DNA of 64,000 nucleotides from Malania oleifera (taxonomy: Eukaryota > Streptophyta > Magnoliopsida > Santalales > Ximeniaceae). Position 1 is the stretch's first letter, and each line of letters begins with the position of its first letter. The notes beneath the pieces were generated by a model. That model saw nothing but the letters and a program-made list of their open reading frames with translations, was not told the DNA's origin and did no database searches. The position numbers and the translations under genes are program-made. Below are positions 22,676 to 35,750 of the stretch, piece after piece. Location of the stretch: contig NC_080420.1 in the NCBI RefSeq assembly GCF_029873635.1, positions 124,008,719 through 124,072,718 on the forward strand, given 5' to 3'.

Positions 22676-22830
22676 CAGAAAGAATTAAACACGAGGTAGA
22701 GGAGATAGTTGGAGCTGATAAAAGATTATGACTATATCATCAGTTACCACCCACAGAAAGAATTAAACATGAGGCAGAGGAGATAGTTGGAGCTGATAAA
22801 AGATTATGACTACATCATCAGTTACCACCC
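22676..22830. repeat. Tandem duplication of 78 bp in the gypsy RNase H region
   Basis: Units 22676-22753 and 22754-22830 differ at only a few positions; both contain GAGATAGTTGGAGCTGATAA. The period of 78 is a multiple of three. Confidence 0.85.
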
Positions 22831-24784
22831 GGGAAAGACTAATGTGGTAGCAGATGCCTTGAGTCAAAAATCAGTGGAAGCAGCAATGTCAGTAGAGATG
22901 ATTCAGCATCCGATTAAGATTGATTTAGAAAGGCTCGATGTGGAGCTGGTGGAGGGTAATCACCAGGCATTTATTATCGATATAGTATTACAACCAACCC
23001 TGCATGAAAGGATTAAAGCTGCTCAGATGAGTGATGCAGAGTTATTAGAGCTTGTAGATCAAGTGTAGAATGGACAGGGGACAGGGTTCAGTATTTCAGA
23101 TGACGGGGCCTTAAGATTCCGCACCAGGCTGTGCGTACCTGCCGACCCTAAGATAAAAAGGATTATTTTGGAGGAAGCGCACCAGTCCCTTTAGACTGTG
23201 CATCCTGGTAGCACTAAAATGTACAAGAATCTTCAAAAATCTTTTTGGTGGAGCAATATGAAAAGAGAGATCGTTGAGTTTGTGAATCGGTGTTTGACAT
23301 GCCAACAGGTGAAAGCTAAGCATCAAAGACCGACAGGATCATTGCAGCCCCTTCACATCCCTGAATGGAAATGGGAACATATATCAATGGATTTTATCAC
23401 AAGATTATCGCCGACGTTGCATAGACAGGACGCCATTTGGGTAGTTGTAAATTGACTGACAAAGACTGTCCATTTCCTTCCTAGCAGAGTTAACTGCTCC
23501 TTAAGCAGGCTGACAAAGTTGTATATTCAAGAGATAGTTAGACTCCATGGCATGCTAGTGCCCATAGTATCGAACCAAGACTCACGGTTCACATCTTGTT
23601 TTTTGAGGAGTTTGCAAGGAGCCATGGGTTCTCAGTTATCGTTCAGCACGGCGTTCCATCCTCAGATTGATGGGCAGACGGAGAGGACGATACAGATACT
23701 AGAGGATATGTTGTGAGTATGTGTGCTAGACTTTGGAGGCAGTTGGGTACATTATATGCCGCTAGTTGAGTTTGCTTATAACAACAGCTATCAGGTCAGC
23801 ATTGGGATGGCACCATATGAGGCGTTATATGGTAGAAGGTGCCGATCCCCGTTGTACTGGGAAGAGATTAGAGAAAGACAAATTTTGAGGCAAAAGTTGA
23901 AACAACAGACTCATGATAAAGTCATACTCAGCGGAGACAGGATCAGAACAGTACAAAGTCGGCAGAAGAGTTATGCAGATACTCGCCGGCGAGAGTTGGA
24001 GTTTGATGTAGGAGATCATGTATTTCTGAAAGTGGCACCAATGAAAAGAGTTATGAGATTTGGGAGGAAGAGCAAACTGAGCCCTGAGTATATTGGGCCA
24101 TTAGAAATTCTTGAAAAAGTGGGTCCAATTGCCTACAGGTTAACTTTACCACCAGTTCTGTCTAGAATCCACGACGTATTTCACGTTTCTTGTCACGCCC
24201 CGAACCCGCAGGTGGGTCCCAGGTGTGAATTTAAGTAACCTAACATGTCTCTATATCAATTTAAACATACATGATACAATACATAAAGGGGTCTAACCCT
24301 GTGGGGTAAACGAATGCCCACATACATACACGCAATCATCCATACTCATCTATAATATGCAGGGGAATACGGTCTTTAATACAATAACAGTATCATACCA
24401 GAGTCTACACAACTAGGATATACATTCTCATAATTACAACACATACTCTAGGTGTCCACAAAACTATATTGACAACCTGGATACCAAAACTCATACCTAA
24501 AAGGTACTAGCAGTAGCTACAACACCCCTTACTTTTGGACGCTAGGATGCTACTTGCCACTACTTGAAGGCCCTGAAAATATTGTACGTACATTCGGGGT
24601 GAGACACCTCTCAGTAAGGAAGAAAATAGTTTATATCAGTCTGTGGCATACCAGTGCCATTTTACATACTTCATAACACTATACATACAATACAGTTTGA
24701 AACAATTCGTACAGTTTCATACAATTCCATACAGTTCCAGTATTTTCAAAATACCATTCTAGTACATACGATACCCAACATACA

Positions 24785-25110
24785 TACATACGGTCAGTGT
24801 CGTCACACTAGTTCGCAACTACACCAGGTCACCTCGTCTCACAGTGATTACATTGCTACATACGCAACTACGCTGCGACGATCAAGGCCCAATGGTGAAT
24901 CCATTGCCTCATACGCAACTACACTAGGTCACCTAATCTCACAGCGATTACATTACTACACATGCAACTACGAAGATCTACGACTCAGGCCTAATAGTGA
25001 ATCCATTGCTACATACGCAACTACACAAGGTCACCTAGTCTCACCTTGATTACATTGTCACATGTACAACTACGCTGCGACAACTTAGGCCCACTGTGAA
25101 TCCATTGCTA
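24785..25110. repeat. Minisatellite in LTR A (unit about 100 bp)
   Basis: The words GATTACATTGCTACATACGC, CAACTACGCTGCGAC and AGGTCACCTAGTCTCAC recur about three to four times with variation. The same array is at 27905-28230 in LTR C. A long open frame across it is a product of the repeat, not a gene. Confidence 0.85.
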
Positions 25111-26002
25111 CATACAGTGTAGAACACACCCTTCGGTGACCAGCCGAAACATACTGGTGATATTTCACACCCCGGATATAGAGCCGGCCACTCTCGCCCA
25201 TGGTAGTTAACTGATACATGGCTATTTTACAAACTCCTGGAATCATTTTGGAACTCACGTTCCTATACATTTCAGCGTATGATAATTAGCCGCCACATAG
25301 TTATTTCACAAATATCTGGAACAAAATACATACATACAAACATACCACACTTATTTGGTTTACGGAAAATCATATCGTTTACAAATTTAAGTATACAGTT
25401 TATGCAAATATGGATTACGGTCACCTCAATAATACAATTTTAATGCAACCAACAGTTTTCCAAACAAAGTAGAGATGATACCCGAAATTCCCAATTTTCC
25501 CGAAAACTGTAATCCGAAAATCCCGTGTTTTTACCCAACAGATTTTCCCAAATAAGTAGTCAAAACATACATACGATCGTAGCCTACAGGCTTACCGATC
25601 CCGATTTCAAAAATGAACTGATATAAACAGAATCCCCTTACCTTAACCCGAAAACCAACTACGAACTCTACGGTCCTCAAAACTAAGAATTGAGATCCCG
25701 AAACCTACAAACCATAGTACAAAACATACTTACAATCTGTACTACTATACATATACCGAATCAGAAATGAAAACCGAGCCTTACCTCGATTTTAACCTGA
25801 AACGAGATTCTGATCCATAGAAGTTGTAGAGAATCCTTCCACGATCCTCGTGGTAACTTCCGTTTCTCGATTCTAGCAATGATCGGTGAAGGAATCTAGA
25901 GAGAAGGAGTAGGGAGAGTTTTAGAGAGAAAGAGAGCTTTTGGGAAAACTTAGCCCCAAAGCAACCCCCAAAGATCTTTTATAAGCCTTTGACCAGAGGG
26001 GC

Positions 26003-26192
26003 TTCGTCGACGAAAAGATTTCCTCGTCGACGAGGTCTTTAGGGATTTCGTTGACGAGGCAGCGATTTCGTTGACGAACCTTGATATTTAAATTTTCCTG
26101 AACCCCTTGACTTTTTCTCGTCAACGAACCTCTAAATTTCGTCGACGAAAAGCCTTCTACCTTCGTCGACGAATTATGACCTCGTCGATGAA
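26003..26192. promoter_or_regulatory. TTCGTCGACGAA palindrome array in LTR A
   Basis: About nine copies of TTCGTCGACGAA or close variants (CTCGTCGACGAG, TTCGTTGACGAA, TTCGTCGATGAA) lie within 190 bp. The array ends some 20 bp upstream (transcript sense) of the TATA-like box near 25980. The same arrangement is seen in LTR C at 29217-29384. Confidence 0.8.
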
Positions 26193-26906
26193 GTCTGCAA
26201 AATTCCATTTTTTTCCCTTTTTTATACAATAAAACCATATATCACGGTTCGGGTTCTTGCATTTCTATATTGAGAAAATACGTCCTAGATCCTTCTCAAG
26301 TGATCAGTTATGAGGCACTGGAGCTTGATGATGTTTTATCTTATGAAGAGGTGCCAATGCATATTTTAGACTGGAAGAAACAATAGCTGCGTACAAAGAG
26401 AATATCACTGGTAAAAGTGCTATGGCCCGGTCATGCAATTTAGGAAGTATTGTGGGAATTAAATGAACAATTGCGCCAGAAATATCCACATCTCTTCAGT
26501 GGAGTTTAGAGCTGAGTTAGTCAGAATAAAAGTAAATATTAAGGTATGTATGTGGGTTTGTATAGTGTAGTGTAGGATAGATAGTATTTTTGTTTTAGGA
26601 TAAGAATGGTTTTGAGAGAATTTTATTTGGGTTATTGTAATCTTTCAGGACCATAAATGTAACCACAGTATTCCTCCGCCATAAGTGAGGGTAACTAATA
26701 AAATTTGAGTGTTTTCTTTAATGATGAAAAGGTGATAAATAGCAATTTCAATGACGAAATTTTATAAGGATGGGAGAATGTAGAGACCCAAAAAATTTAT
26801 TCATGAAAATAATAATAATAATAATAATAATAAAGGAAAAAGAAGGAAAAGGAAAAGGAAAAGGAGCATTAGCAGGGGTTCGTCGACGAATCTAGAGTTT
26901 TCGTCG

Positions 26907-27308
26907 GTCCCAATCCCGGAATAAAGGAGGAGGGTTGCGTCAGGTAGATGACAGTCAATGTAAAATTTGTTAGATCACTATGATCTGAATCCTTATCAAA
27001 TATTTATTGGGGTGTCCCTTACGTGTGACGTGTTGCACTTGAACCACCTGAGTGTAGCGAAAAAATGGGCAATGGTGAGCTAGGTCGTTGCCTTGAAGCA
27101 ACGCGTCGTGTCAGCACCCGGGTACGGTGTCAAATATGCGAAAGTTGTTGCATCATTCTGGATGTGGGCAGGTAAAGACGTTAGTTCAAGAAACTAGGAT
27201 TAGATTAGCAACTTGGAATGTAGGGACACTTACGGGTAAAAACATGGAAATTGTGGATACAATGATCAAAAGAAGAATTAATATAATTTGCCTTCGATAA
27301 ACTAAGTG
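26907..27308 (+). mobile_element. RTE-type LINE, piece 1: 5' region and start of endonuclease
   Basis: It starts where the gypsy 3' LTR is cut. The 5' leader includes CACCCGGGTACGGTGTCAAA and then encodes IRLATWNVGTLTGKNMEIVD from about 27200, the apurinic endonuclease start of plant RTE LINEs, on to INIICLRxTK. It is cut by solo LTR C at 27309. Frame breaks are present. The element continues at 29454. Confidence 0.85.
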
Positions 27309-29049
27309 TGTCACGCCCCGAACCCGCGAGTGGGTCCCAAGTGTGAATAAAGTAACCTAACCTGTCTCTATACCAATTTAAAACATACATGATACGATAC
27401 AAAAGAGGGTCCGACCCCGTGGGGTGAACGAATGCCCACATATATACACATGAACATCCATACTCATCCAAAATACGCAACGGAATACAGTCTTTTATAC
27501 ATAACTAGTATCATACCAGAGTCTATACAAGTTAGGATATACATTCCCATAATACAAAACATACCCCAGGTGTCTGCAAAAACCATCCCGACAGCCTGGA
27601 TACCAAAACTCGTACCTAATAGGTACTAGCAGTAGCTACGACACCCTTAGTTCCAGACGCTAGGATGCTACTTACGGCTATTTGAAGGACCTGAAAAATA
27701 CTGTACATACATTCAGGGTGAGACACCTCTCAGTAAGGAATAAAGCAGGTTATATCAATGTGTGGCATACCAGTGTTATTTTTCATACTTCATAACACTA
27801 CAAAATATGATACAGTTCGAAACATTTACATATAGTTTCATACAGATACATATAGTTCCAGTATTTTCATAAAAACCATTCCAGTACATACGATACCCAA
27901 AACATACGGTCAGTGTCGTCACACTAGTTTGCAACTACACAAGGTCACCTCGTCTCATAGCGATTACATTGCTACATACGCAACTACGCTGCGACGACCC
28001 AGGCCCAATAGTGATTGCATTGCTCCATACGCAACTACATAAGATCACCTAGTCTCACAGCGATTACATTGCTACATACGCAACTACGCTGCAATGACTC
28101 AGGCCCAATAGTGATTACATTGATCCATACGCAACTAGACAAGGTCACCTAGTCTCATAACAATTACATTGCTACATACACAACTACGATGTGACGACTT
28201 AGGCCCACAGTGATTAAATTGCTACATACGGTGTAGAACACACCCTTCGGTGACCAGCCAAAACACACTGGTGATATTTCACACCCCGGATATAAAGCCG
28301 ACCACTCTCGCCCACGATAGTTAACCACTCTCGCCCACGGTAGTTAACTGATACATAGCTATTTTAAAAATCCCTGAAATCATTTTGGAACTCACGTTCC
28401 TATACATTTCAGTGTACGGTAACTAGCTGCCACATAGCTGTTTTATAAATACCTGGAACAAATACATACAACCATACATACCACACTTATTTGGTTATGG
28501 CAAATCATATCGTTTACAAATTCAAGTACACAGTTTATGCAAATATGGATTACGGTCACCTCAATAATATAGTTTTAACATAACTAACAATTTTCCAAAC
28601 TAAGTAGAGATGATACCCGAAATCCCCAAATTTTTCCAAAAACTGTAACCCGAAAATCCCGTATTTTTACCTGATAGAATTCCCCAAATAAGTAGCCATA
28701 ACATACATACGATCGTAGCCTACAAGCTTACCAATCCTGATTTCAAAAATAAACTGATATAAACAGAATCCCCTTACCTTAACCCGAATTCCAACTACGA
28801 ACTCTACGGTCCCCAAGACTACAAACCGAGACTCCAAAACCTACAAACCACAATACAGTACATGCTTACAAGCCGTACTACTACACATATATTGAATCAG
28901 AAATAAAAACCGAGCCTTACCTCGATTTTAGCCCGAAACCCGAAATTGCTCGAAACGAGATTCCGATCCGCTAGAAACGTAAAGAATCCTTCTCTGATCC
29001 TTGCAGTAACGTTGGAATTACGAATCAGGCAACAAATGGTGAAGGAATC

Positions 29050-29098
<49 letters not shown>

Positions 29099-29453
29099 TG
29101 AGTTCTAGAGAGAGAGAGAGAGCTTCGAGTTCTAGAGAGAGAGAGAGAGAGTTTAGGGAAACTGGGCCCCAAAGTAACCAAAAATATCTTTTATAGCTCC
29201 TTTGACCCGAGTGGATTCGTCGAAGAATTGGTGTCCTCGTCGACGAATTCTCCACTAGCTTCGTCAATGAACTAGATATTTCAATTTTCCTGAACCTCTC
29301 AGCATTCACTCGTCGACAAGTTTCGAAATTTCGTCGACGGGAAGCCTTCAACCTTCGTCGACGAATTATGGCCTCGTCGACGAAGTCTGTGAAATTCCAT
29401 TTTTACCCCTATTTTACATAATAAATCCATATATCACGGTTCAGGTTCTTACA
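27309..29453 (-). mobile_element. Solo LTR C (2145 bp), same family as A, target duplication aagtg
   Basis: It runs from TGTCACGCCC to GGTTCTTACA and is clearly similar to LTR A throughout. Exact 5-bp repeats aagtg are at 27304-27308 and 29454-29458, and the LINE resumes directly. In transcript (minus) order: palindrome array 29384-29217, TATA-like CTATAAAAG near 29192, (CT)n leader 29150-29053, GGTAAGGGG 28778-28770, minisatellite 28230-27905, conserved box 27738-27717, and the TTTTTCAGG-like box 27698-27690. A and C are direct-orientation neighbours. Confidence 0.92.
27905..28230. repeat. Minisatellite in LTR C
   Basis: Same repeating words as at 24785-25110 (CTACATACGCAACTACGCTG and GGTCACCTAGTCTCA), about three to four units. 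Unit number and variants differ from LTR A. Confidence 0.85.
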
Positions 29454-29901
29454 AAGTGGGTGGAGGAGAAAGCTATAGAAATTGATAAATCAAAATTTAA
29501 ACTTTGGTACACTAAAAAAGAAAAACATAAGAATAAAGTAGACATTATTGTAGACAAAAGCTTAAAAATAGCGTTGTGGATGTAACTAAAGTAGGTGATG
29601 AAATTATAAAAATCAAGATGGTATTAGGACAAGAGATAATAAATATCATTAGTACTTATGCCCCTCAAGTCGGCTTAGCAGAAAATCTTAAGAGACAATT
29701 TCGGGAAGATATGGATAGTTTTATACAAGGCATACTAGGGACTGAGAAAATATTTATGGCAGGAGATCTAAATGGATACATTGGAAGAGATAATAAAAGT
29801 TATGAGAGGATAAATAGAGGATATGGATATGGAGACAAAAATGAGTCCGAGGAGATGATTTTAGACTTCGTTGTCATATGATTTTAGTATAATGAATACT
29901 T
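29454..29901 (+). mobile_element. RTE-type LINE, piece 2: endonuclease
   Basis: It continues from 27308 with KWVEEKAIEIDKSKFKLWYT. The 29576-29880 frame follows with MVLGQEIINIISTYAPQVGL, then KIFMAGDLNGYIGRD (the GDxN endonuclease motif) and MILDFVV. It is cut at 29902 by element B and resumes at 42444. Confidence 0.9.
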
Positions 29902-30216
29902 TGTAACGCCCTAAACCCTTAAACTCGGGTCCAACGCGTTATACTTGATAAAATCCACATTTTAATATCAACTATGCAGCGGAAAACATAACTATAATCT
30001 TCCAACAAAATAATACCAGAGTTTTCTAAAATTTATCTACACACCATAAGATACCACAATGTAACGCCCCGAACCCTTAAACCCAGGTCCTGCGCATTAT
30101 ACCTGATAAAATCCACATTCTAATATCATTTATGCAGCGAAAAACATAACTATAATCTTCCAACAAAATAATACCAGAGTTTTCTAAAATCTATCTACAC
30201 ACCGTAATAAACCATG
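29902..30216. repeat. Tandem U5-end repeats in the 3' LTR of B (two copies)
   Basis: Copies start at 29902 and 30060. Each begins TGTAACGCCC and holds TATGCAGCG and AATACCAGAGTTTTCTAAAA. The first ends AAGATACCACAA directly before the next TGTAACG; the second continues into ordinary LTR instead. Confidence 0.9.
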
Positions 30217-31179
30217 TTTTCTCCTGTATTCAACATATATACATATCCCCAAAAAATATCCAGTATTCACAATCATTCCTTTCTTATCAACCTTAAAACA
30301 TAAGACATAAAATATAAAATTTTAACATTCCCCAAAATTAACATAGAGATATACCATTTTCTTTTTCTATTTCCAAATAATGCTATAAAAACCTCGAGCT
30401 CTCTAAGCTCGATCTCAAGGAGGTCCTGAAAAAAAAATACATTTATATTCTAGGTGATACACATCTCAGTAAAGGAAGAAACAATATATTAAACACAGCG
30501 TGTGGCTAACATAAGGTACATAAATATCATTTTAAATACATTTGCAAATCATTAACATAACATTAAAATCATTTTCTGAACCTAAACAATCACATGCAGA
30601 GATTTAACCCACGAGATTACCCAAGGATAGGGGTGATTACCTGCCCATACAAGTAGCACCCCTTTACTCTGATACTTAGGCAATCCTGAACTCACAACTA
30701 AAGCATATTAGGGCACTCACCTTACTCAGTAAGCCCTCAAGTATTAGATTGATCTCGTACTCACACCTTTCAACAATAGCTTACTGGCAAAGACCCTAAG
30801 GATAGGGAAATCTACCGCCCATACAAGTAGGTTCCCTCTGCCCTAGTACGTTATGTAGCTACTGCCACATCTGAAGCTATTAGTGAACTTGCCGTACTCA
30901 GCAAGCCCTCAGGCAAAGAGTTCGCCTCGCCTTGCCCAAACGTAACATGTTCTATATACATAGATACTTCTAATACCATAATACATTATTCTTTCTGTCA
31001 TTATTCATTCATACACATCTGTTCATCTTCTCAGCTTTGACATTTCATAGCGTCTCACTTTACATGACTTTTTCCCATTTTGCATTGTTCACACATCACA
31101 TTTCATTTCCATTTCATTTATTTTCCATTTCATTTTCACTTCATACTCATTTTTATTTTAATTCATAAATAGTAGGCAT

Positions 31180-31450
31180 CTTTTCATCTGTGGTTGGTTA
31201 GCTTCGGCATCCTCTTAACCGTGGTTGGCATCTTTTCAGCTGTGTTCGGCATCTTTTCAGTCGTGGTCAGCATCTTTTCAACCATGATTGGTTAGCTTCG
31301 GCGTCCTTTCAGCCGTGGTCGACATCTTTTCAGTCGTGATTGGTTAGTTTCGGCATCCTTTCAGCTGTGGTCGGCATCTTTTCAGCCGTGATTGGTTAGC
31401 TTCAACATCCTTTTAGCCGTGGTCGGCATCTTTTTAGTCGTAGTTGTTTC
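31180..31450. repeat. Minisatellite in the 3' LTR of B
   Basis: Alternating words TCGGCATCTTTTCAGCCGTG and TTGGTTAGCTTCGGCATCC recur about four to six times, giving units of roughly 30-60 bp. Confidence 0.85.
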
Positions 31451-32619
31451 CATGATTGTATTAACACTCACATGCAACATATTTCATATATCATTTTCAT
31501 ACTCATTTCATTTTCTGTATATCTTACATCTCGTATATATAACATAATTTCACACAAAATTCTATTTTACTCATATCACACAATTTAGCAGTAAAATTCA
31601 TACACATATATTTCTTATAAAATAAGTCAACCTACATTTAACATTTATATTCTATAAATATACCTTTCATTTCTTACATAACTATCCTGAAAATATTTTT
31701 TCACTTTCATCAGTTCATTTTCAAATATACGTATCTAATAAACAACCCTGAACTCGAAAAAACATAATTTAAATGGTTGGCATTTTAAACTCATACCGAA
31801 ACATATACATGTATATATAACACAATTTATTTTTTATTAAATTTATAAAAATTCTAATTTAATATATATTTTTCCCCTTACCTGGTTTCTTGAACTACGC
31901 CAATAGGGATCCCAAAAAGATGTCTGCGGCGCTCACCCGGACCCTGAAATTAAAAATTTTAGTTCCATGTAATTAATCCTGAATAAAATATTGTTTTAAT
32001 ATTTTCTATGCCCATAAATTCTAAATAAATAAAGATACCCTTAAATATAACTAAATTACCAAAATTTTCAAATCACACTCTCGTTTTAGAGTAGGGCCTA
32101 AAAAACCCCAACTGAAAAATGACCTATGCCGAAATGACGACGACGACGACGACTAGGACCCCGTAATGGTGCCCGATCATCGATTCAACAGTAGATTTAA
32201 TCAGAAATTGAGAAATTAGGGAAAATATACATTTCCCTAGGAATGGTGTCTATGTCGCTTCCATGATAAATCTGCTGCAGTAGAAATATCGGTGACGGAG
32301 CTAAGAATCCAACGACACCTTTCGTTACCCGATCGGTCGAATATCCGTTGAGAAATGAAAGGAGAGAGAGAGGTGGAGACAGAGAGGCGAGAGAGCTTCA
32401 GAGGAGGCCTCCTCTGCTCTGGATAGATCGAGAGCTTCCAATCTTATTTTTTTTTTTTTTCTTTTTTTTTCCTTTTACTTTAACTTAACCTATATATATA
32501 TATATCTTATTTCAATATGTTTTTTTTCCTTATCATACTATTTATTTTACTTATTAATTTAATAATATTTAATTAATTAATTAACTAATTAATAATTTGT
32601 AACGACCAAAAAAATAATA

Positions 32620-32822
32620 AAAAATAAAATAAAATATATTATTATTAATTAATTAATTATTATTAAGAAAATTAATTAAATTAAGAAATTTAAGAATTTT
32701 GGGTATATATATATAAGTATATATATAAAATAAAATATATTATTATTAATTAATTAATTATTATTAAGAAAATTAATTAATTTGAGAAATTTAAGAATTT
32801 TGGGTATATATATATATAAAAG
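32620..32822. repeat. AT-rich tandem duplication in U3 of LTR D (unit about 108 bp)
   Basis: ATATATTATTATTAATTAAT followed by AAGAAATTTAAGAATTTTGG occurs at about 32634-32705 and again at about 32742-32806. Confidence 0.85.
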
Positions 32823-32939
32823 TATATAATAATGTAAAGTAGGATAAAGGAAAGAAAAAAAAAAGGAAAAAGGAAACTTAAACACTAAGTTTATGGAGAA
32901 GTAAGAAGAGAAGCAGAAAGAAAAAAAAAAAAAAAAAAA

Positions 32940-35750
32940 CTTCACGCGCCAGTAAGGAAGGAAAGAGAAAGGAAAAAAATATATATATTCTCTCACACTC
33001 TTAACTCCTCTTCTTTCTACGATTTCGCGGTAAATTTTTGCCCAATTGAAAATCCAAAAATACCACCTAACTCCATTCTCCGCCACCGACATATCTACTG
33101 AAGTGGATTTGTCGTATGAGTAACGTGTGCATAACTCTTGGGGCAAGCCAAATTCTTATTCTTATCTCAATTTTTCCTAAATTTTAAACCAAATGAGCGA
33201 TTGGACACCATCGCGTGAATCGAGGGATGATTCTCTACAAGTCTAGCGGAATGAATTTATCGTGGGGTCGTTGTAGAAATAACCCAAAATTAGGATAAAT
33301 GGGCTATTTAGAAATTAATTGGGGTTGATATGATTGAATCAGGGTTCGGGTGAGCGCCACGGGTATAAGTTTGGGAGCCCTGCAGGCGTGATTCAGGAAA
33401 TCAAGTAAGGGGGAATAAAATTATATCAGTATTTTATTAAGGTGAACCAGTTATTTGGAAGCATATAAAATTTATTATTTATCTATATGAATTTCGGAAT
33501 AGCCTGATTATTGGAAAAATGATGATTTTGGTTTAAGGTTATATTTGGGGATAAATTCTTATGATATTAAAATCATGTGGCATGAGAACAATTTCTTTCT
33601 AATAAATTGAATATGAATTTTTATGGTATTTGAGTTTGCATGTGGGGATATTTGAAATGATTATGGCATGATGAATGAGTTGTTATGTTTGACTCCTGTG
33701 TAGAAATGCATTGATTTGTTGGAATACTGTGTAGGAAATGAATTGATCTGTTAGATTCCTGTATGGAAATACATTGATGCGTCTGTGTGAACTAACTGGT
33801 GTGGTTATTCATATGTATCTCAATATAACGTTGGCATGAGGAGGTTGTTATATTGCTTAGATGTAAATCATGATATGACGTTGGCAGGTCGAGGAGCTCG
33901 TCGTATTGTTATTTATATGGGGTAGGACATTGGCAGGTCGAGGAGCTTGTTCTACTGATGTACGACGGGTAGGTCATGGGGATTAGATACTGGTGAATAG
34001 TGGTGCCTGTGTGGGCCACGTTATATCCTGTGTGGATAATGACGCCTATGTGGGCCATGTTATATACCCTGTGTGGGTAGTGGTGCCTGTGTAGGTCACG
34101 TTATATCCTGTGTGGATAATGGCACCTGTGTGGGCAATGTTATGTACCCTGTGTGGGTAGTGGTGCCTGTGTAGGCCACGTGTAGATAAGAAGTACGTAG
34201 GTGCCTGTGTGGGCCACGTACTGACATGTACGCAATTACTTTATATGGGCCACGTACTGAAGATATTGGAAGATGAAGTATGAGATGCATGATTCCTGTG
34301 TGGATGTGTTGTGCGCATGTGGCCCTGCACATTCACGCGCATAGGAAGGAAAGAAAGAAAGAGAAAGAAAAATTAAATATATTCACTCACGCTCTCCACT
34401 CCTCTTCTTTCTACTATTTTGCAGTCGATTCTCGCCCAATTGAAAATCCGAAAATACCACCGAACTCCATTTTTCGCCACCGACATATCTACCGAAGTGG
34501 ATTTGTCATAGGAGTAGCGTGGGCATATCTCCTGGGGTAAGCCAAATTTTCATTTTTACCTCAATTTTTCTTAAATTTTAAGCCAAATGGGCGATTAGAC
34601 ACCTCCACGAGAATCTAAGGATGATTCTCTACAAGTCTACCAGAGCGAATTTCTCGTGGGGTCATTGTAGAAATAACCCAAAATTAGGATAAATGGGTTA
34701 TTTAGAAATTAATTATTATTTAATTATTGTAAATTAGGAAAGGATAAAATAATATTTTATTGGGGTTGATTTGATTGAATCAGGGTTCGGATGAGCGCCG
34801 CGGGTATAATTTTGGGAGCCCGCAGGCGTGGTTCTGGGAATCAGGTAAGGGGGAACAAAATTATATCAGTCTTTTATTAAAGTGAACTAGTTATTTACGA
34901 GCATACGGAATTTATTATTTATCTATATGATTTTCAAAATAGCCTGATTATTGGAAAAATGATGATTTTGGTTTAAGGTTATATTTGGGATAATTGCTTA
35001 TGATATTAAAATCGTGTGGCATGAGAACAATTACTTTCTAATAAATTGAATATGAATTTTTGTGGTATTTGGACTTACATGAAGGGTTGTTTGGAATAAT
35101 GATGACATGAGGAATGGATTGTTATGTTTGACTCCTGTGTGGAAATGTATTGATATGTTGGGATACTGTGTGAAAATGTATTGATCAGTTGGATTACTAT
35201 GTGGGAATGTATTAATCTGTTGGATTCCTGTGTGGAAATGATTTGATGCGTTTGTGTGAACTAACTGGTGTGGTTATTCGTATGCATCTTAATATAACGT
35301 TGGCATGAGGAGGTTGTTATATTGCCTAGATGTAAATCATGATATGACGTTGGCAGGTTGAGGAGCTTGTCATATTGTCATTTATATGGGATAGGACATT
35401 GGCAGGTAAAGGAGCTTGTTCTACTGATGTATGATGGGTAGGTCATGGGGATTGGATACTAGTGAATTATGGCGCCTGTGTGAACCATGTTATATACCCT
35501 ATGTGGGTAGTGGTGCTTATGTGGGCCACGTTATATCTTGTGTGAATAATGGCGCCTGTGTGGGCCATGTTATGTACCCCGTGTAGGTAATGGTGCCTGT
35601 GTAGGCCATGTGTAGATAAGAAGTATGTAGGTGCCTGTGTGGGCCACGTACTGACATATACGCAGTTGCTCTATGTGGACCACGTACTGAGGACATTGGA
35701 ATATGAAGTATGAGATGCATGATTCCTGTGTGGATGTGTTGTGAGCATGT
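32940..35750. repeat. Large tandem duplication inside LTR D (unit about 1.39 kb)
   Basis: Unit 1 starts near 32940 and unit 2 near 34331, both at TTCACGCGC followed by GGAAGGAAAG. They stay alignable through CGCCACCGACATATCTAC, the GGTAAGGG-type box, and the CCTGTGTGGGCCA minisatellite, to GATTCCTGTGTGGATGTGTT at 34290 and 35720. Differences are scattered, so the duplication is old. Confidence 0.88.

Larger units (their letters stand above)
24191..26261 (-). mobile_element. Solo LTR A (2071 bp), target duplication tttct
   Basis: It runs from TGTCACGCCC to GGTTCTTGCA on the plus strand. Exact 5-bp repeats tttct lie at 24186-24190 and 26262-26266, and the host gypsy continues on both sides. 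By comparison with element B, transcription is on the minus strand. In that direction: TTCGTCGACGAA array 26192-26003, TATA-like TTATAAAAG near 25980, CT-rich leader, GGTAAGGGG at 25642-25634, a minisatellite 25110-24785, the CTTACTGAGAGGTGTCTCACC box 24619-24597, ATTTTCAGG at 24580-24572, and a GCAGGGGAA box near 24355. No coding capacity. Confidence 0.92.
21870..26905 (+). mobile_element. Tekay/Del-like Ty3/gypsy fossil, 5'-truncated, holding solo LTR A
   Basis: It begins inside reverse transcriptase ([20 protein letters not shown] at 21905) with [15 protein letters not shown] at 22075. RNase H follows about 22480-22860 (SYHPGKTNVVADALS), the integrase zinc finger with FVNRCLTCQQVKAKHQ near 23290, the integrase core 23340-23720, and the C-terminal region to about 24185. 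The gag, protease and 5' LTR are absent. Solo LTR A (24191-26261) is inserted there and the element goes on from 26262 to about 26505. A purine-rich tract precedes a partial 3' LTR starting TGTAGAGACCCAAAAAATTT at 26770 and cut off near 26905. It is broken, around ten times by eye, and old. Confidence 0.88.

Noticed and set aside
24654-25049. 131-residue open frame with repeating TYATTxRxxSPN-like motifs
   Set aside because: It is a translation of the LTR A minisatellite. The same array in LTR C does not keep the frame, so it is not a gene.
24785-28230. Regularly spaced repeats, CRISPR-like at first glance
   Set aside because: Units are about 100 bp, diverged, in a plant LTR, and recur in a second LTR of the same family. 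They are minisatellites.
29217-29384. TTCGTCGACGAA copies as simple SalI-site coincidence
   Set aside because: Five arrays in different LTR families at the same position before TATA boxes are too consistent for chance.
32754-33146. 130-residue open frame rich in Phe, Ser and Tyr
   Set aside because: Lies in the AT-rich U3 and leader of LTR D on the antisense strand; composition is that of translated low-complexity DNA.
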